Below are positions 12,508-23,610 of a stretch of DNA of 64,000 nucleotides, piece after piece. Source of the DNA: Galbula dea (taxonomy: Eukaryota > Chordata > Aves > Piciformes > Galbulidae); assembly GCA_013399015.1 (NCBI GenBank), contig VWZX01001091.1, forward strand, positions 1-64,000, given 5' to 3'. A model generated the notes under the pieces. It was not told the origin of the DNA and ran no database searches. It worked only from the letters and a program-made list of their open reading frames with translations. Each line of letters opens with the position of its first letter. The stretch's first letter is position 1. The position numbers and the translations under genes were made by a program.

Positions 12508-14647
12508 TTCTTATGTCAGATTATGGAAAATCATGATCTTAATCTGTTCTCAAGTACTTTTCTGGGGAAAAGGCAACTGCCATGGTATTTTGGGTCCTTC
12601 CCTGAAGCACAAAGTAACTGGGATCCTACAGGAAGCTGTCTAAAGCATGGCTTCTGCCTAAGGCTTCAGGCTAAAGAAAGTTGGACGAAGACTTGGATTT
12701 TTATCCAATCAGCAAAATCTCTGCTTTCAGAAGTTCATGTTTGAGGTTCACCTGTAGCCAAAATGAATAATAGACTGTCCTGCTCTTCTCCTTATGGAAA
12801 CTCTCGTTGCCATTGACCTTGAGCATCTTGGCTATGTTAAATATGCAGTATATCAGTTATTTCTCTGTGCAGTGAAACATTCATTGTGGAATGACATAGT
12901 AAAAATGAAATCTGAATATTTTCATACAAATACATCATCACAATGATTTGCTATCAAGGCTAAAGGCCAACTGATTGCACCATTTCCAGGTACAATCAAT
13001 TGAGGACCATCCCATCCATATTTATGTAAGCAGAGACTTTGATTGTCAATTACTTTTTACTTTTTTTTAGTCAGATTCTGAGTTTTCAGATTATAAAGGA
13101 AAATCTGAATAAAAAAATACTTAGTGGGTATTTGTGTTCTTTTGGTCCTTTAAATGGTAACCTAAAAATATGAATAAAGCAGATGCCCTTCTTATTCACC
13201 AGCCCATAAGTGCTCACATTTTGGTCCTATTTCTCTTGGTACTTGAAGTAAGGTGTGTTTCTGTGGCTGTATTATTAGCTTTTGCTTTTCTGATATGTTC
13301 ACTCCTCACAAGACTGGGCCTGTTTGATTTGGTTTGGAATTGTTTTTTTTGTAGAATTCACTAAAACAGCAAGGGTCATATTCATAAAAACATATGCATG
13401 ATTCAAGAACTATCTGACAAACACTGTTATCTTTGCAAGTGTGGAACGTGTTTGGATTTCTCCAGATACGGTTTGTAGTTTACTTAAAAACAATTCCTTT
13501 AAGTAGAAGTGAGAACTTCTTGGTTATTCAGAGAGCATACAATTCTGGTAGGAATTTGATAGAAAAAGGGACTGAGGTTCAAGGCAGGCATACTTGATCA
13601 ACAGCAAAGAGACACTACCCTTTTCCTTTTTTTCCCTCCATAAACTGAAAACCTGAGCATAAACTGAAAACCTAGACTGGGAATAAACTGCACATAAGCA
13701 AATAACAAGATTCATGAATTCATTTACTTAGCAACTGAGATAAGATCTACTAGCTTTGTCCTGTTCTCACTTCAGCATACACTAGATGCTTTGAAAGAAT
13801 GTGGAAGTTCAAATAATGCATCTCCAATTCTGCAAATATGCTGTATATTGAGGAGGAACTCTACTGCTTCAAACATTTGTGTGTCATATTAAACTAATGT
13901 AGGTAAACTCATTCAGTCCTGCGAACATTTATATTCTTTTACATGATGTAAGTCAGGGGTAATTGTAGTGAAATAATCTTGTGCTGGTACAATTTCAATC
14001 AAGGTGGCATTGAGAATAATTAGATCCAGGATGAAAAAGATGTTGGAACATTTAATAGAAAACGTGACTGGTACTGCTCCCACCCTGTCAGTGCCTGGGA
14101 ATAAGGCCTTATAGCAACCATTGTAAGAGCTTGGGCTTTCTTCAGACTTGCTGCATGATATCCAAAACTTTATTTTCTTCAGAGTGACCACTGATTTAAG
14201 CACATGAAAGGATGATGGATGGACCAGTGAGATGCACAGAATCCACAGGATCAGGGAGAACTCTTGTCTCCTGTGGACCTCAGGGAGAGTAATATGTTCT
14301 ACTCAGAGACAGAAATAGCAGTCATGCAATATTTGGCAATAATATGTTGACAATAGTAAATTGGCTTGTTTAAATCATTAAAAATGTGTTTGACTTGTGA
14401 GCTACAACTTCAGTACATTCTCTTGTATCTTAAAGATTTTCTTTTTGAACATGACTAATGTCACATGTTAGCTCCATTCACTGACAGTTGAAGACTCATT
14501 CATTAAAAATGCCTTGTGTGAAGGCTTCATGTCTCTGAATCATGCTCTTGCAACGTTTAAATTCTGTATAAAATAAAGGCTGGAGTAAGGGCTAGGTCAT
14601 CTCTATTTTCAGTTGAGAATTTAGCAATCTTTAGATGCTAAGTGTTG
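12508..14647. other. Unassigned single-copy stretch
   Basis: AT-rich, with no recognisable gene, repeat or RNA. Confidence 0.5.
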
Positions 14648-14782
14648 CTGGTGTAGTTTAGTCTGTGCCTGTGACTGGTGTAGTTTGATCTGTTCCTGTG
14701 ACTGGTGTAGTCTGGCCTGTTCCTGTGACTGGTGTAGTTTAGTCTGTGCCTGTGACTGGTGCAGTCTGGTCTATTCTTGTGT
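14648..14782. repeat. Minisatellite, five 27-bp units
   Basis: Five head-to-tail units start at 14648, 14675, 14702, 14729 and 14756. The consensus begins CTGGTGTAGT and ends CCTGTGA. Units 1 and 4 are identical, units 2 and 3 differ at several positions, and unit 5 is the most diverged. The unit length is a multiple of three. On the minus strand, units 4 to 1 read as an open nine-residue repeat (SQAQTKLHQ and variants), but a stop in unit 5 and the absence of flanking coding sequence argue against translation. Confidence 0.95.
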
Positions 14783-15260
14783 CAGCACATTTAAAATGAA
14801 AAATGGAAAGGGCAAAGAGGACACAGAAATTAATTAAGGACAAAGGGAGAAAAAGTGCTACAGTGAGGAAATTAAGGAGCTATAGTTTATCAAAAGGAAC
14901 ATAGTTCTCATTAAATTACTGCGTTAAATGTCTTCACAGGGAGAAGAGGGCTGGACAGTAAAAGTGCTTTTCACTCCAGTTGAGAAACATGACAAAAAAT
15001 GATGTCCTTCTACTTAAAAATGAACTACAAAGGTTTGAGTGAGAATGACCAGCTGGGGAAAATAAATAAGCAAACAAATAGATTTTAAAACAAACAGCAA
15101 ACCAAAAACCCAACAACAACAAAAAAATCCCCTCAGCACTAACGAAGAAGTCAATTCTCCATCTTTTCCTTTCTTCATATTTAGGATGAGATACATTTCT
15201 AGAACAAATTCTATATTCAGACATGAACTTTTGGACTGAATACAGGCACACTCAAATTAC
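14783..15260. other. Unassigned stretch, A-rich part
   Basis: Contains an A-rich low-complexity segment at about 15056-15128. No gene is recognised. Confidence 0.5.
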
Positions 15261-15283
15261 TTTTCCTGCTTTTGCAGGTAAGT
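15261..15283 (+). promoter_or_regulatory. Recursive-splice-like site: 3' splice site fused to 5' splice site
   Basis: A pyrimidine-rich tract (TTTTCCTGCTTTTG) ends in CAG at 15275-15277 and is followed at once by GTAAGT at 15278-15283. This is the ratchet-point arrangement, a zero-length or near-zero exon, known from long introns of some animal genes. Possible branch-point-like text (ctgaat, ctcaaa) lies just upstream. There is no direct evidence that the region is transcribed, and one CAGGTAAGT is expected by chance about every 260 kb per strand, so the pyrimidine tract carries much of the argument. Confidence 0.35.
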
Positions 15284-18200
15284 GTTTCCTAGGTCATTAG
15301 TTTTGTTTTGTGAGGTTTCTTTAATTAAATAGAGCTAACAACCATGAGATGCCTTAGCTGTACAATAGGTTTCAAGGTACTCCTAACATGCTTTAGGAGT
15401 ATGTTGGACAACCTCACAATACTCTTGAGTAGTTTTAGAGGTTCTCCAAACTGCTTAAGTAATCAGTGTTGCCTCTCTACGTTGGTTACAGGTCCTAGTT
15501 TTTAGTTAGGATATAGCAGCCACTAGCTTTATCTGTCCCATATTTCTTGCAAAAAGAGATGCTTAGGTGGAAAAAAGAAACCTCAGCCTGTTGTTCTTCT
15601 TTCACCCCAAATCCTAAAATAGTAGATTTGGGGTATTTTTGTCCTGAACTTTGCCTAAAGATTGCCCAGTCTCCAACACCGCTCTTCCAGTCTGCCCACA
15701 AGGCAGTAGAGTAGGTGCACAGCGAGCCAGAACTGGTGTTGAAATGGAGCTTTTTGGCTGCCCATGCCAAACACCTTTCCCCTCTGGAGCTGCTTTTTCT
15801 TGCCCTTCACCAATTTCAGCATGATGTATCACCAGAAAAGTAAGTGTATACCTGTGCCTTTTTGCAGTGCCTTTCCTAGAGACAGGGCCCAAAGGAGCAT
15901 ACTGTGAATGACAGTTGGGATATGCCCATCCTCACAGTACACAAGTCAGTATATTGACACCAAAATTACATTATGACCCTGATACTACAGAGCTGTTTGG
16001 AAAAAGAAGAGTTGGAGTTGTGTATCATGCAGAGGAGAGCAGTCATAGGCTGTCTTTTCAGAATTAGTTCTCTCCCTTTGATGGGAAGAATTTCTCTGCC
16101 AGACTCATTTTGTAGTTGCTCCAGTGCGATGTGATGCTGGGAGGAATAATCTGGCTTGGTTTATTCAGCTGATAAGATACAGCACCACTTCCTGATTTTG
16201 TGGGGTTTATAGTTTATTCAGCAGGATTAATGACACAAGATAGTAACTTTAGGATGGGCTTTAGGGTCTAGATAGGCTCTTCCTCTCTTTTTTTCCTCTC
16301 CTTCTTTTCCTCCAGTTGTTTGAGATCTGCTACCACAGTAAAATCCCTACTTTGAACAAGTTGACCAATGTAACCTCCTCCTTACTTTTATTTTGTTCTT
16401 GCATTTTTCTGGGGTAGAGGATAGGAGGGAGGCAGTGTGTCCTGATTTTGTAACTATCTTGCCTGCCCTACTGGAGCAAATGACTAAGCAGAGCTAAATG
16501 ATAGTTGGCTAAGAGAAAGGCTGGGCAACATCAGGCTATACATTGTAGTGCAGAAATGGTAGGTAATAGTCATGTCCTTTTGGCTTCTGTTATGTTTAGA
16601 AGCTCAGTAAAAACAATATCAGTATCAGACAAAACCAAACAGAAGCAAAACAAAAAAGCATAAAGCAAAACAAACAAACAGAAAACCCACCCAAAACAAA
16701 CAAACAAACAGAAAACAACCAAACCAGCAAAAAAACTAGGACTCAGCAGAGACTCTCTGGTAAATAAGAACCTGCTTCCAGCTAACCACTCCTGCTAAAA
16801 CTGGCTACAAAATTCCTGTAAGGGATGAAGTAGTTTGAAGCATATGGGAAAATAGGATTACACTGAGAAACAAGTGCCACTATGGCTGAGAAAACAAGTT
16901 TTTAGGTGTTTTGATGGCTCCTGTCATACCAGAAGCCCAGATTTTCTTCTACTTTTGGCCAAATTCTCTTCCTTTCAAGTGCCAGGAATATTGACAGGGC
17001 TGTGTTTCAATAAATAGCCTGTATGTCTGTACTTACATTTTGGGAAAGGCAAGAGAACTGTAGTTAATGTTTTTACATTCTTAACCCTGAAAAGTTAATA
17101 GATAAAATTATTTTATAGCATGTTTTTCCTATGAGGCTACTACTTGTTGTATAGTGTGTCATGTGAGAAGTTGAACCATTTTTAATTCAGTAGCTGTAAA
17201 ATCTGCAGTTATTGCATCAATTCATTTCTTGCTAGAAAGATCAAAGTGTATTTCTTAAATTTGTATTTCTTAGATTTTTGTTTTAAATCAGAAGCTTGTC
17301 AGACCAAAATGTAGGTAGAGTTAAGTATCTGCAAAAATTACACATACCTTGTAGTTGGTGTTTTATGATAATACTATACTCTTAACGAGGATCTTAAGGG
17401 TTGTGATTGTTCTCACACAGGAGCTTCATGAGAATAAAAACTTCTGGTCAATTAAAACTCTAATAGAAAGAGCAATACCAGTAAGTATCCAGAAAAGCAA
17501 GTACCCTTTTCCAATTATGTTGAAATGCTTAGATGGTCATTACCTCTGCAAAATGCTTTAAAACAATGCTTTGAGTGTTGCAGCAGCCCTGGACTGCTGA
17601 ACAACAATATTGATCAGTTTCCAGGACAATCGCTGTGTAGCACCAGATCAGGCGGCGGTTGCTTTAAAAGAGATGCATGGAACTATAGCCACTCATGTCT
17701 GAGGGCAAGGTTTAATTCCATTTCTTCTGCTTCTGACCCATTGATTGCTATTGAGAGCATATTGTGATAGTCTGTATTGCCACACAGAGGCACTGGGGAC
17801 TGAAGGCAGAAGGGGAAAGAGAGGGGCTGGGAATTACAATGCCTCATCTGCTCAGGTCATGCAGTGCCTTGCAAGTTTAATCAGGCTTTTTTCATCCTCC
17901 ACTACACTCATTAGGTCCTGTTAGGTTAGTGCTCAACGTTGATCTGTATCTTGGTCAAGACAATTGTTGCTGATTAACTATAATTACCAGTAATGGTCCC
18001 AACCTGCTTTCAAGCAGGCTGTTCCTGTCATCTTGTCCAGGCTTCTGCTCAGTGATGAACAGTCCAAATCTGCTAACCCTTTGCTCGCTTGCTGTTTGAA
18101 CCAACAAGTTGCTTCTTGTGTGGGCTCATTCCCTCACCCTTGTGCTTGCCATCGATAAACATCCCAACTCTGCTTGAGGTATGTAAAAATGTAAAGGTAA

Positions 18201-20549
18201 AGAAGACAGGAATGACTGGTATGGGGGGGGTGGGTAAGAACAGAAGCAAAGAATTAAAAATAAAATGCAAAAGAGGACAAATAACTAAGGATTACAAAGC
18301 TCAATACTAACAAAGGAATCTAATAGTTTTGTGCTTTGCAATCCAAAGTAATAAATTGCAAACTAGGGCCCCAACTCAAAACGTGTCCTTGTGTGAATTA
18401 TCTTTGTTTGAATCAACTCTTGTACATATTTCCATCAGATTATTTTGGGAATAATTGTCCTTAGAGGAACAGACCTTTTATATTGCAAATGTTGCTTAAG
18501 GCAATTTTAACTTGTGGATGGTTTTCTGGTTAGCCTTATGAAAGCCTCAATATGCTTACGCGTCACAAAGACCATAAATAATCATGAGGCAAGTCAGAAT
18601 TTATAGTTAATTGTGGTATGAATGCTAAGGTCATGTAAATGTTTATGTTCCCAATTCATAGCTACAAATAATTCCTTCTAAACTTCCAACTGACTTTAAC
18701 TACAAATAGTTTGGGGAACGAAACTGAACCCCAGTTATTTTTGCCTCGTTTTTTGCAGGCATCAAAAGCATTATCATCTTAAAACAAAAACAACCCAAAA
18801 AAGCATTAGCTGAGTTTGAACATAAGAGTAGTGATTAATGCTACCCTAAGCAGCTAGCACAAAGGAAAAACTTTTCAAGACTCTGAGCATGTAGCCATGA
18901 AAGCCCAGAATTCAAGTATGCACCTGATATTGCAGTTTGGGAGGTAAATTCACCAATCATACCTACAGGGCAAATTCTCACACAGAATCCTCTGGGCTGA
19001 TGGTCTCTTGTGTATTTGTAGACAAGCCAGTAATTGCATCTTCTGGTAGCAGTTCTGAAGTTGAGCAGAGCAGCGTAAGCATGAGCCCCTTCAACCTGGG
19101 CTCTAAGCTACAAAACCGTCTCCAGCCTCAAAGTTGTATTTAACATAGCCCTGAGCTTGAAGTAGGTAACTCCAGGAGGCCTCAGGGAGGTGGAAGCACA
19201 AGCTCATGGGGTCACAGAACCCTCAGGCAGAAATTGGCTCGTGCCTGGCCAGCCTGCGGTGTGAAGGCAGAGCCCGTGTGTGTAGGAATATAACTGCTGC
19301 ATCTGACACAGGCAAGAACTGGGGATGCTGGAGTTTGGTACATAGTGCTGCATTATGTGTACTTCCAAATCATACTCATGACTGTGGACTTGGTGTGATC
19401 TTCAAAAGAACAATTTAAGGCAACAAATTAATGAGGAGGGAAGATGCAGTGAAGTAGACCCAATATTTATATATTTACTCAATATGTATCTTTAAAAAAA
19501 ATCTCCTTGAGGATAAAAGAAAAAAAAATCCATTTTGGTTACAAAATTAAATGATTGAACATTGCATCACTTTGTCCAGCATGAATTGCATTAGGAGGTC
19601 CTCTCACCCAAAGCACTGAATAAGACAAGGAAGATTAATATTCTCATGTAATTAAGGACCATATAGTAGTTTATATATATATATAAGGTCAGAAGTAGGA
19701 CTAGCAGTTCTAAACATGGCATTTTCTTTCAAATACTTGATTTTATATTCTTAGTAAGTCTTTTCTAACATATTCATCCTACATGTAAAGAAAGGGGAAA
19801 ATAAATTTGCTGCTGCTTTAGCAGGCCTATCTATGGGTACAATTTGCCTGAGGTTTCTAAGCTGCCTAGTTTTATTGATACCAGCATGCAGCCAGAAGAG
19901 TTGCCATGTTTAAAGATGACTGCGTTCATACCATGAGAACGCTTCCTGCATGTTTCTTCTTTATGTGGCAAGATGTAATGGCAATCGATAGAGGTTTACA
20001 GCTGCTTTATGTCTCTGCAAGAGATGTGTATCTTTGAATGTAGCAAAATGCAAGAAGTTTGTTCTCTTTTTAAATAAACATCTGCAAAAAAAATGATTTT
20101 TCTTGAGCACTTATAGTGCATGCAATGGGGCTGATAAATTAGACTGGCACCCGTTACCTGCTCAGATCTGGGATGAAACAGATTGCTTTCTTTTATGTAG
20201 TTGTTCTTGAAATGTGTCTCCAATGTCATCATGAAAGAATCTTTTATACCACACTAAAGAACCTTCCATGTACAGCACTCACAAGTCTTATCTGTATTTA
20301 TGTCCTGTGGACATACTTGCATAGACAAATACACACTGCATAAATGTATGTGTTCTAGTTCCAGGAGTATTTATGGTCTGAACACACATGTTCTGTCCAA
20401 ATCTGTGCATTTCTATACTTAGATATTTGGGACACATAAGCTAAATATCTGTACCTAGGTATTTGGCCACGACTTCTGTTTTAGAGATGCAGACATAAAA
20501 TGCACTACGTGCTCTATGTAGTTTAATTGTTCTGTCAAGTCCTTTAATT
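15284..20549. other. Unassigned stretch with simple repeats
   Basis: Holds an A/C-rich low-complexity block (CAAA-type) at about 16628-16735 and a TA run at 19671-19685. No gene or mobile element is recognised. Short open frames of up to 92 codons have no motifs. Confidence 0.5.
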
Positions 20550-20640
20550 CACAGAATCACAGAATATTAGGAGTTGGAAGGGACCTTGAAAGGTCATCTA
20601 GTCCAACCCCCTGCCACAGTAGGATTCCCTAGACCAGTTC
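20550..20640 (-). mobile_element. CR1 LINE 3' end fragment
   Basis: The tail 'acagaatcacagaatatta' followed by 'gttggaagggaccttgaaa' and 'tctagtccaaccccctgcc' is the last 90 bp of a minus-oriented CR1 of the young type seen at 6, 50.6 and 62.7 kb. The 5' truncation falls at 'tagaccagttc'. Confidence 0.93.
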
Positions 20641-20825
20641 CTCACTGAAGTGAATATTTGTAAAATTAAGTCAATTTCTAGGCAAGGAATGATAAAATTT
20701 TAGCATGAAGAAAGTTAATGGACACAATAAATAGTAAATATACTGTGACTGTAAAATTGCAGTTCATCAGGACTGGCTCATATTTTTTAAACTTTTGCAG
20801 TAGCTTTAAAGAGAATTCTTTTATA

Positions 20826-20892
20826 CACACGTGTGTGTCTGTCTATATATATAAGGGGTGTGTGTGTATATATGTATAAAGTATATGTATAT
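20826..20892. repeat. Mixed TG/TA simple repeat
   Basis: Alternating purine-pyrimidine text (CACACGTGTGTGTC, TATATATATAAGG, GTGTGTGTGTATATATG) makes an impure microsatellite. Confidence 0.8.
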
Positions 20893-20942
20893 TAAATATT
20901 TCTTTTTTCTTTTTAATCCAAAATCACTAACTCTTTTTGCAG

Positions 20943-21049
20943 TTTATGGAAGGAAATGGAGCCTGTTGGCCAGGAAATCATATTCCAGAAAGATCACGTT
21001 CTCGTGACAATTTATCATGGAAAAAGCCATGTCTTTCAATTGAGATGTA
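20943..21049 (+). other. Possible terminal exon segment, unrecognised
   Basis: A good 3' splice site precedes this segment: a ctaac branch-point-like motif, a pyrimidine run and 'tttttgcag' ending at 20942. Read from 20943, the first frame is open for 34 codons to a TAA, with an Arg/Ser-rich patch (ERSRSRDNLS). A second frame stays open for about 62 codons to a TAG near 21129. I do not recognise the protein. The splice signal and the CpG-containing Arg codons make it gene-like, but the short length allows chance. It could be a last exon of an upstream gene or simply intronic text. Confidence 0.2.
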
Positions 21050-21439
21050 AAGCTGTGGTTTTGCAGTTTGTGGTCAATGAAGATGCTTGGGGATTTTTTT
21101 GCTATCTCTTGCAAGAAAAGGGTTATTAGCCCCTGAAGTCTTGGTTACGTTCCAGTTTTAATAACTGTATTTTGCCTATATAATTCCCACTGTAGCTTCA
21201 GGTGGATTGTGGAATTTTCTTCACTTCCTGTCATAAACTATTCTGTGGTGTTGCTGTGTACTGTGTAACAGCTGCTGTGCTCCTCTGCTACTGTTCAGTG
21301 CTTCTCCCCAAACTTCTGACCCTTTTTATTTAATCTTACATCATTTTTTGTTGAATTTGAACCAGTATTTCAAGCAGCACCTATTAAAAACCATTACCAA
21401 ATGGTAGTTAATACAAAAGCTTAATATACTATTTTCCAG

Positions 21440-21706
21440 TTGCATCTTTTATATCTGCTTGACACTTCACATGTAGCCTATCAGGGACTTCAAAAAATAT
21501 TAGAAGCAAACAATACAGATTTTAGGGGCCCCCATTTCCTCTGTGAGCCTTATCCAGTAGTGACAGATGGGGATGAAACAGCAATGAAATACATTTTAGA
21601 CAGGTTGCACCCACATAGTGTCGTTAGCATTCTTCTTGAATGTGGAACACATAACCTTCTTGCAGAAGAAGCTGAGGCAGCAGAGCGAAAAGAGGGTGTC
21701 AGCTGA
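21440..21706 (+). CDS. Candidate exon or small ORF, protein not recognised
   Basis: An 88-codon open stretch begins just downstream of an acceptor-like 'ttttccag' (ending at 21439) and ends at a TGA near 21706. The predicted peptide is balanced in composition for a real protein: a hydrophobic start (HLLYLLD), a central block with PYPVVTDGDE, an amphipathic part ILDRLHPHSVVSILLE, and an acidic end AEEAEAAERKE. No family comes to mind, no catalytic motif is visible, and the first Met is not supported as a translation start, so if it is real it is more likely an internal or terminal exon than a whole gene. It lies 1.5 kb upstream of a CpG island. This is inference from splice context and composition only. 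Confidence 0.3.
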   Translation: MHLLYLLDTSHVAYQGLQKILEANNTDFRGPHFLCEPYPVVTDGDETAMKYILDRLHPHSVVSILLECGTHNLLAEEAEAAERKEGVS

Positions 21707-22865
21707 TAATGTCATTTTTTCCCTTCCTTCCCACCAAAGTAATATTTTTGAAATGGAATTTTGGTCAAATTATATTTAAATTTTTTGCTCTGTTTTTATT
21801 TAGGGGATGTTGCTGAGAGAAAAGATGTTTATTATTTATACTTTATCGCCAATAATTTATTACTTGACTGACCTGGGATTTTTATACTTTTTCTATCCAT
21901 TTCATCTGATCTTTTTAGTTTATATATATTTCTTGGTTTTATTTAATAGCCAGAGCAGCATATTATTCTGTTTAGGGCTGATTGACAGTGAAATATTCTG
22001 GCTAAGAGATACAGAGTCAAACCACAGAGCGAGACACTGAACAGACTGTACATCTTCCGAGTCTGCCAGCAGACCGTTCTTTGTAAAATATTACCAAGTC
22101 TAACTATGAATTCTGGAACAACACTTTCTTGGCTATTTGTAAAGACAATGTGGAGTATAGTTAGTAGGTTTCCATTTCTTGCCAGAAAACTGTAATCCAG
22201 TGCTTGGGTGGAAAAGCTTTCCTGTGATTATTTGTCAGCAGTTGTTGTGCATGTGAGAAACGCGTGCTTTCATTCATCAGCACACTCTGGACTTGTGCAT
22301 CCTTTCCGGGTGGTCACCTTCTTACCCCTCCTTCCCTTCTAACAGTACCTGCATGAATTGTACCTGTGTTGCACAGGATTCCTGTGACCATCCTCTATAT
22401 CGGTAATACTCTGACATATCAAAACATCCCCAACAATCTGCCAAATGGACTAGACCAAACTATATACAAAAAGCGAACAAATTTGGATTACATGTTAAGG
22501 GCTCTCATTTCCTTAATACTATCCCTAAGTAATGTGCTAGAGACTGGATTTTAGCCATTATTTTGATGGATTTATTATTGATGCCATTTGACACTGCAGA
22601 TAAGTTGTAAATAAGTAATTTGTCTTGTAAAGAAAAAAAAATGTTTTGCAAAAACCAACATGGCACAAAACTAACACTGAAAAAATGTAGATCTCCACCT
22701 CTTTGAACTGAATCCTACTGCTACTGAGGTCAATGGAAAAAATCCCATCTTCTTCCCTGGCAGTAGGCTATACTTAAATATTTATCTTCTTCTGAAATGA
22801 TAGACTTTGCATTATTTCTATCAATTTTGCTGCAGTGATTTTGTTTCTAGCCTCTAAGTCTCACA
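21707..22865. other. Unassigned stretch upstream of the CpG island
   Basis: Contains two more acceptor-like pyrimidine tracts, ending in tttag near 21804 and in tttag near 21972. These could border further exons or a 3' UTR. No AATAAA was noticed in the stretch, so no gene end can be assigned. Confidence 0.4.
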
Positions 22866-22890
22866 GGGGGAGGTTGGGGGGGAAGGAGGG
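22866..22890 (+). other. G-quadruplex motif
   Basis: Four G-runs (GGGGG, two of three or more within a seven-G run, then GGG) with loops of one to five bases fit the usual quadruplex pattern. It sits just upstream of the CpG island, a common position for such motifs near promoters. Confidence 0.6.
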
Positions 22891-23120
22891 AAAGGAAACA
22901 TTTTATTTTATTATGTTCTTCGTGTAGCCCCATGCATACTCGAAGGTGTTGTTTCCACCACGTATGGTCTTAAACGCCCAGCCCGGCCTTGTTTGTTGGA
23001 GGAGGTGAAGTTTAAAGCTCGTTCGTGCAGCTCAAGGCGTGTAACAGGAGCAAGAGTTTCAGTGGCTTGGGCGGCGGCCGCTGACTCCCGCCAGGCCGGC
23101 CCTACCCTGCCCCCGGCGGG

Positions 23121-23133
23121 CGCCATTTTCCGG
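23121..23133 (+). promoter_or_regulatory. YY1-like site overlapping an ETS-like site
   Basis: CGCCATTTTCCGG contains the YY1 core GCCATTTT and, overlapping it, TTCCGG, the reverse of the ETS core CCGGAA. Both factors are common at housekeeping promoters. It is a motif match only, strengthened by its place in the CpG island. Confidence 0.45.
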
Positions 23134-23151
23134 CATTCCGCAAGCGGGTGC

Positions 23152-23164
23152 TGCCATCTAGTGC
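23152..23164 (-). promoter_or_regulatory. CTCF-like binding motif
   Basis: Read on the minus strand, GCACTAGATGGCA matches the vertebrate CTCF core CCASYAGRKGGCR at 12 of 13 positions, and the flanking GCA continues the usual pattern. It lies in the CpG island about 20 bp from the YY1/ETS-like site. Confidence 0.55.
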
Positions 23165-23610
23165 CATGGATGCGGCTGCGCCCCGCGGGTACTGCCGCGC
23201 CAGAGGCGACGGGAGTAGCTCGTCGCTAAACCCGGCAGCGAACGGGGGTATTTTGAGAGCGGTGCGGCCATCCCTGCCGATGCACTGGCCGTCTGTAGAC
23301 ACATCCCGAGAAGGGCGTGCAGCCGCGGGTCGGCCGAGTTCTGAGGCGGCTTTGCTCTGCGCGCCGCCCTTAGTCGGGGTCCTTTCGCCCCCTGCCCGTC
23401 CGCAGAAACGGCTCCTCTGAGTGATCTGCGACCGGTTACATTGGCGTTCCGTCCTTCGGCTCTGCCGTCTGGCAGCCGCGGGGCTCTTGTCACGGGAAGG
23501 GCTTGCCTGGGGCTGCGTTGGCGAGGAGCGAGACTCTCGGTTACGGGGCTTCCGCAGAGTGCCTGCTAAAGGCTTGTCCCCTTGTGCAAAAGGGGAAGCG
23601 TCGGGATTCT

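Larger units (their letters stand above)
22970..23610. promoter_or_regulatory. CpG island, probable promoter
   Basis: A compact GC-rich block dense in CG dinucleotides (for example 23075-23135, 23170-23260 and 23320-23470) stands out against AT-rich flanks on both sides. Vertebrate CpG islands usually mark promoters. Inside are a YY1-like CGCCATTTT overlapping an ETS-like TTCCGG (23121-23133) and a CTCF-like motif (23152-23164). No first exon or direction can be assigned: open frames on both strands here are explained by the scarcity of stop codons in GC-rich DNA. No consensus 5' splice site that clearly ends a first exon was found within the island. Confidence 0.8.
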
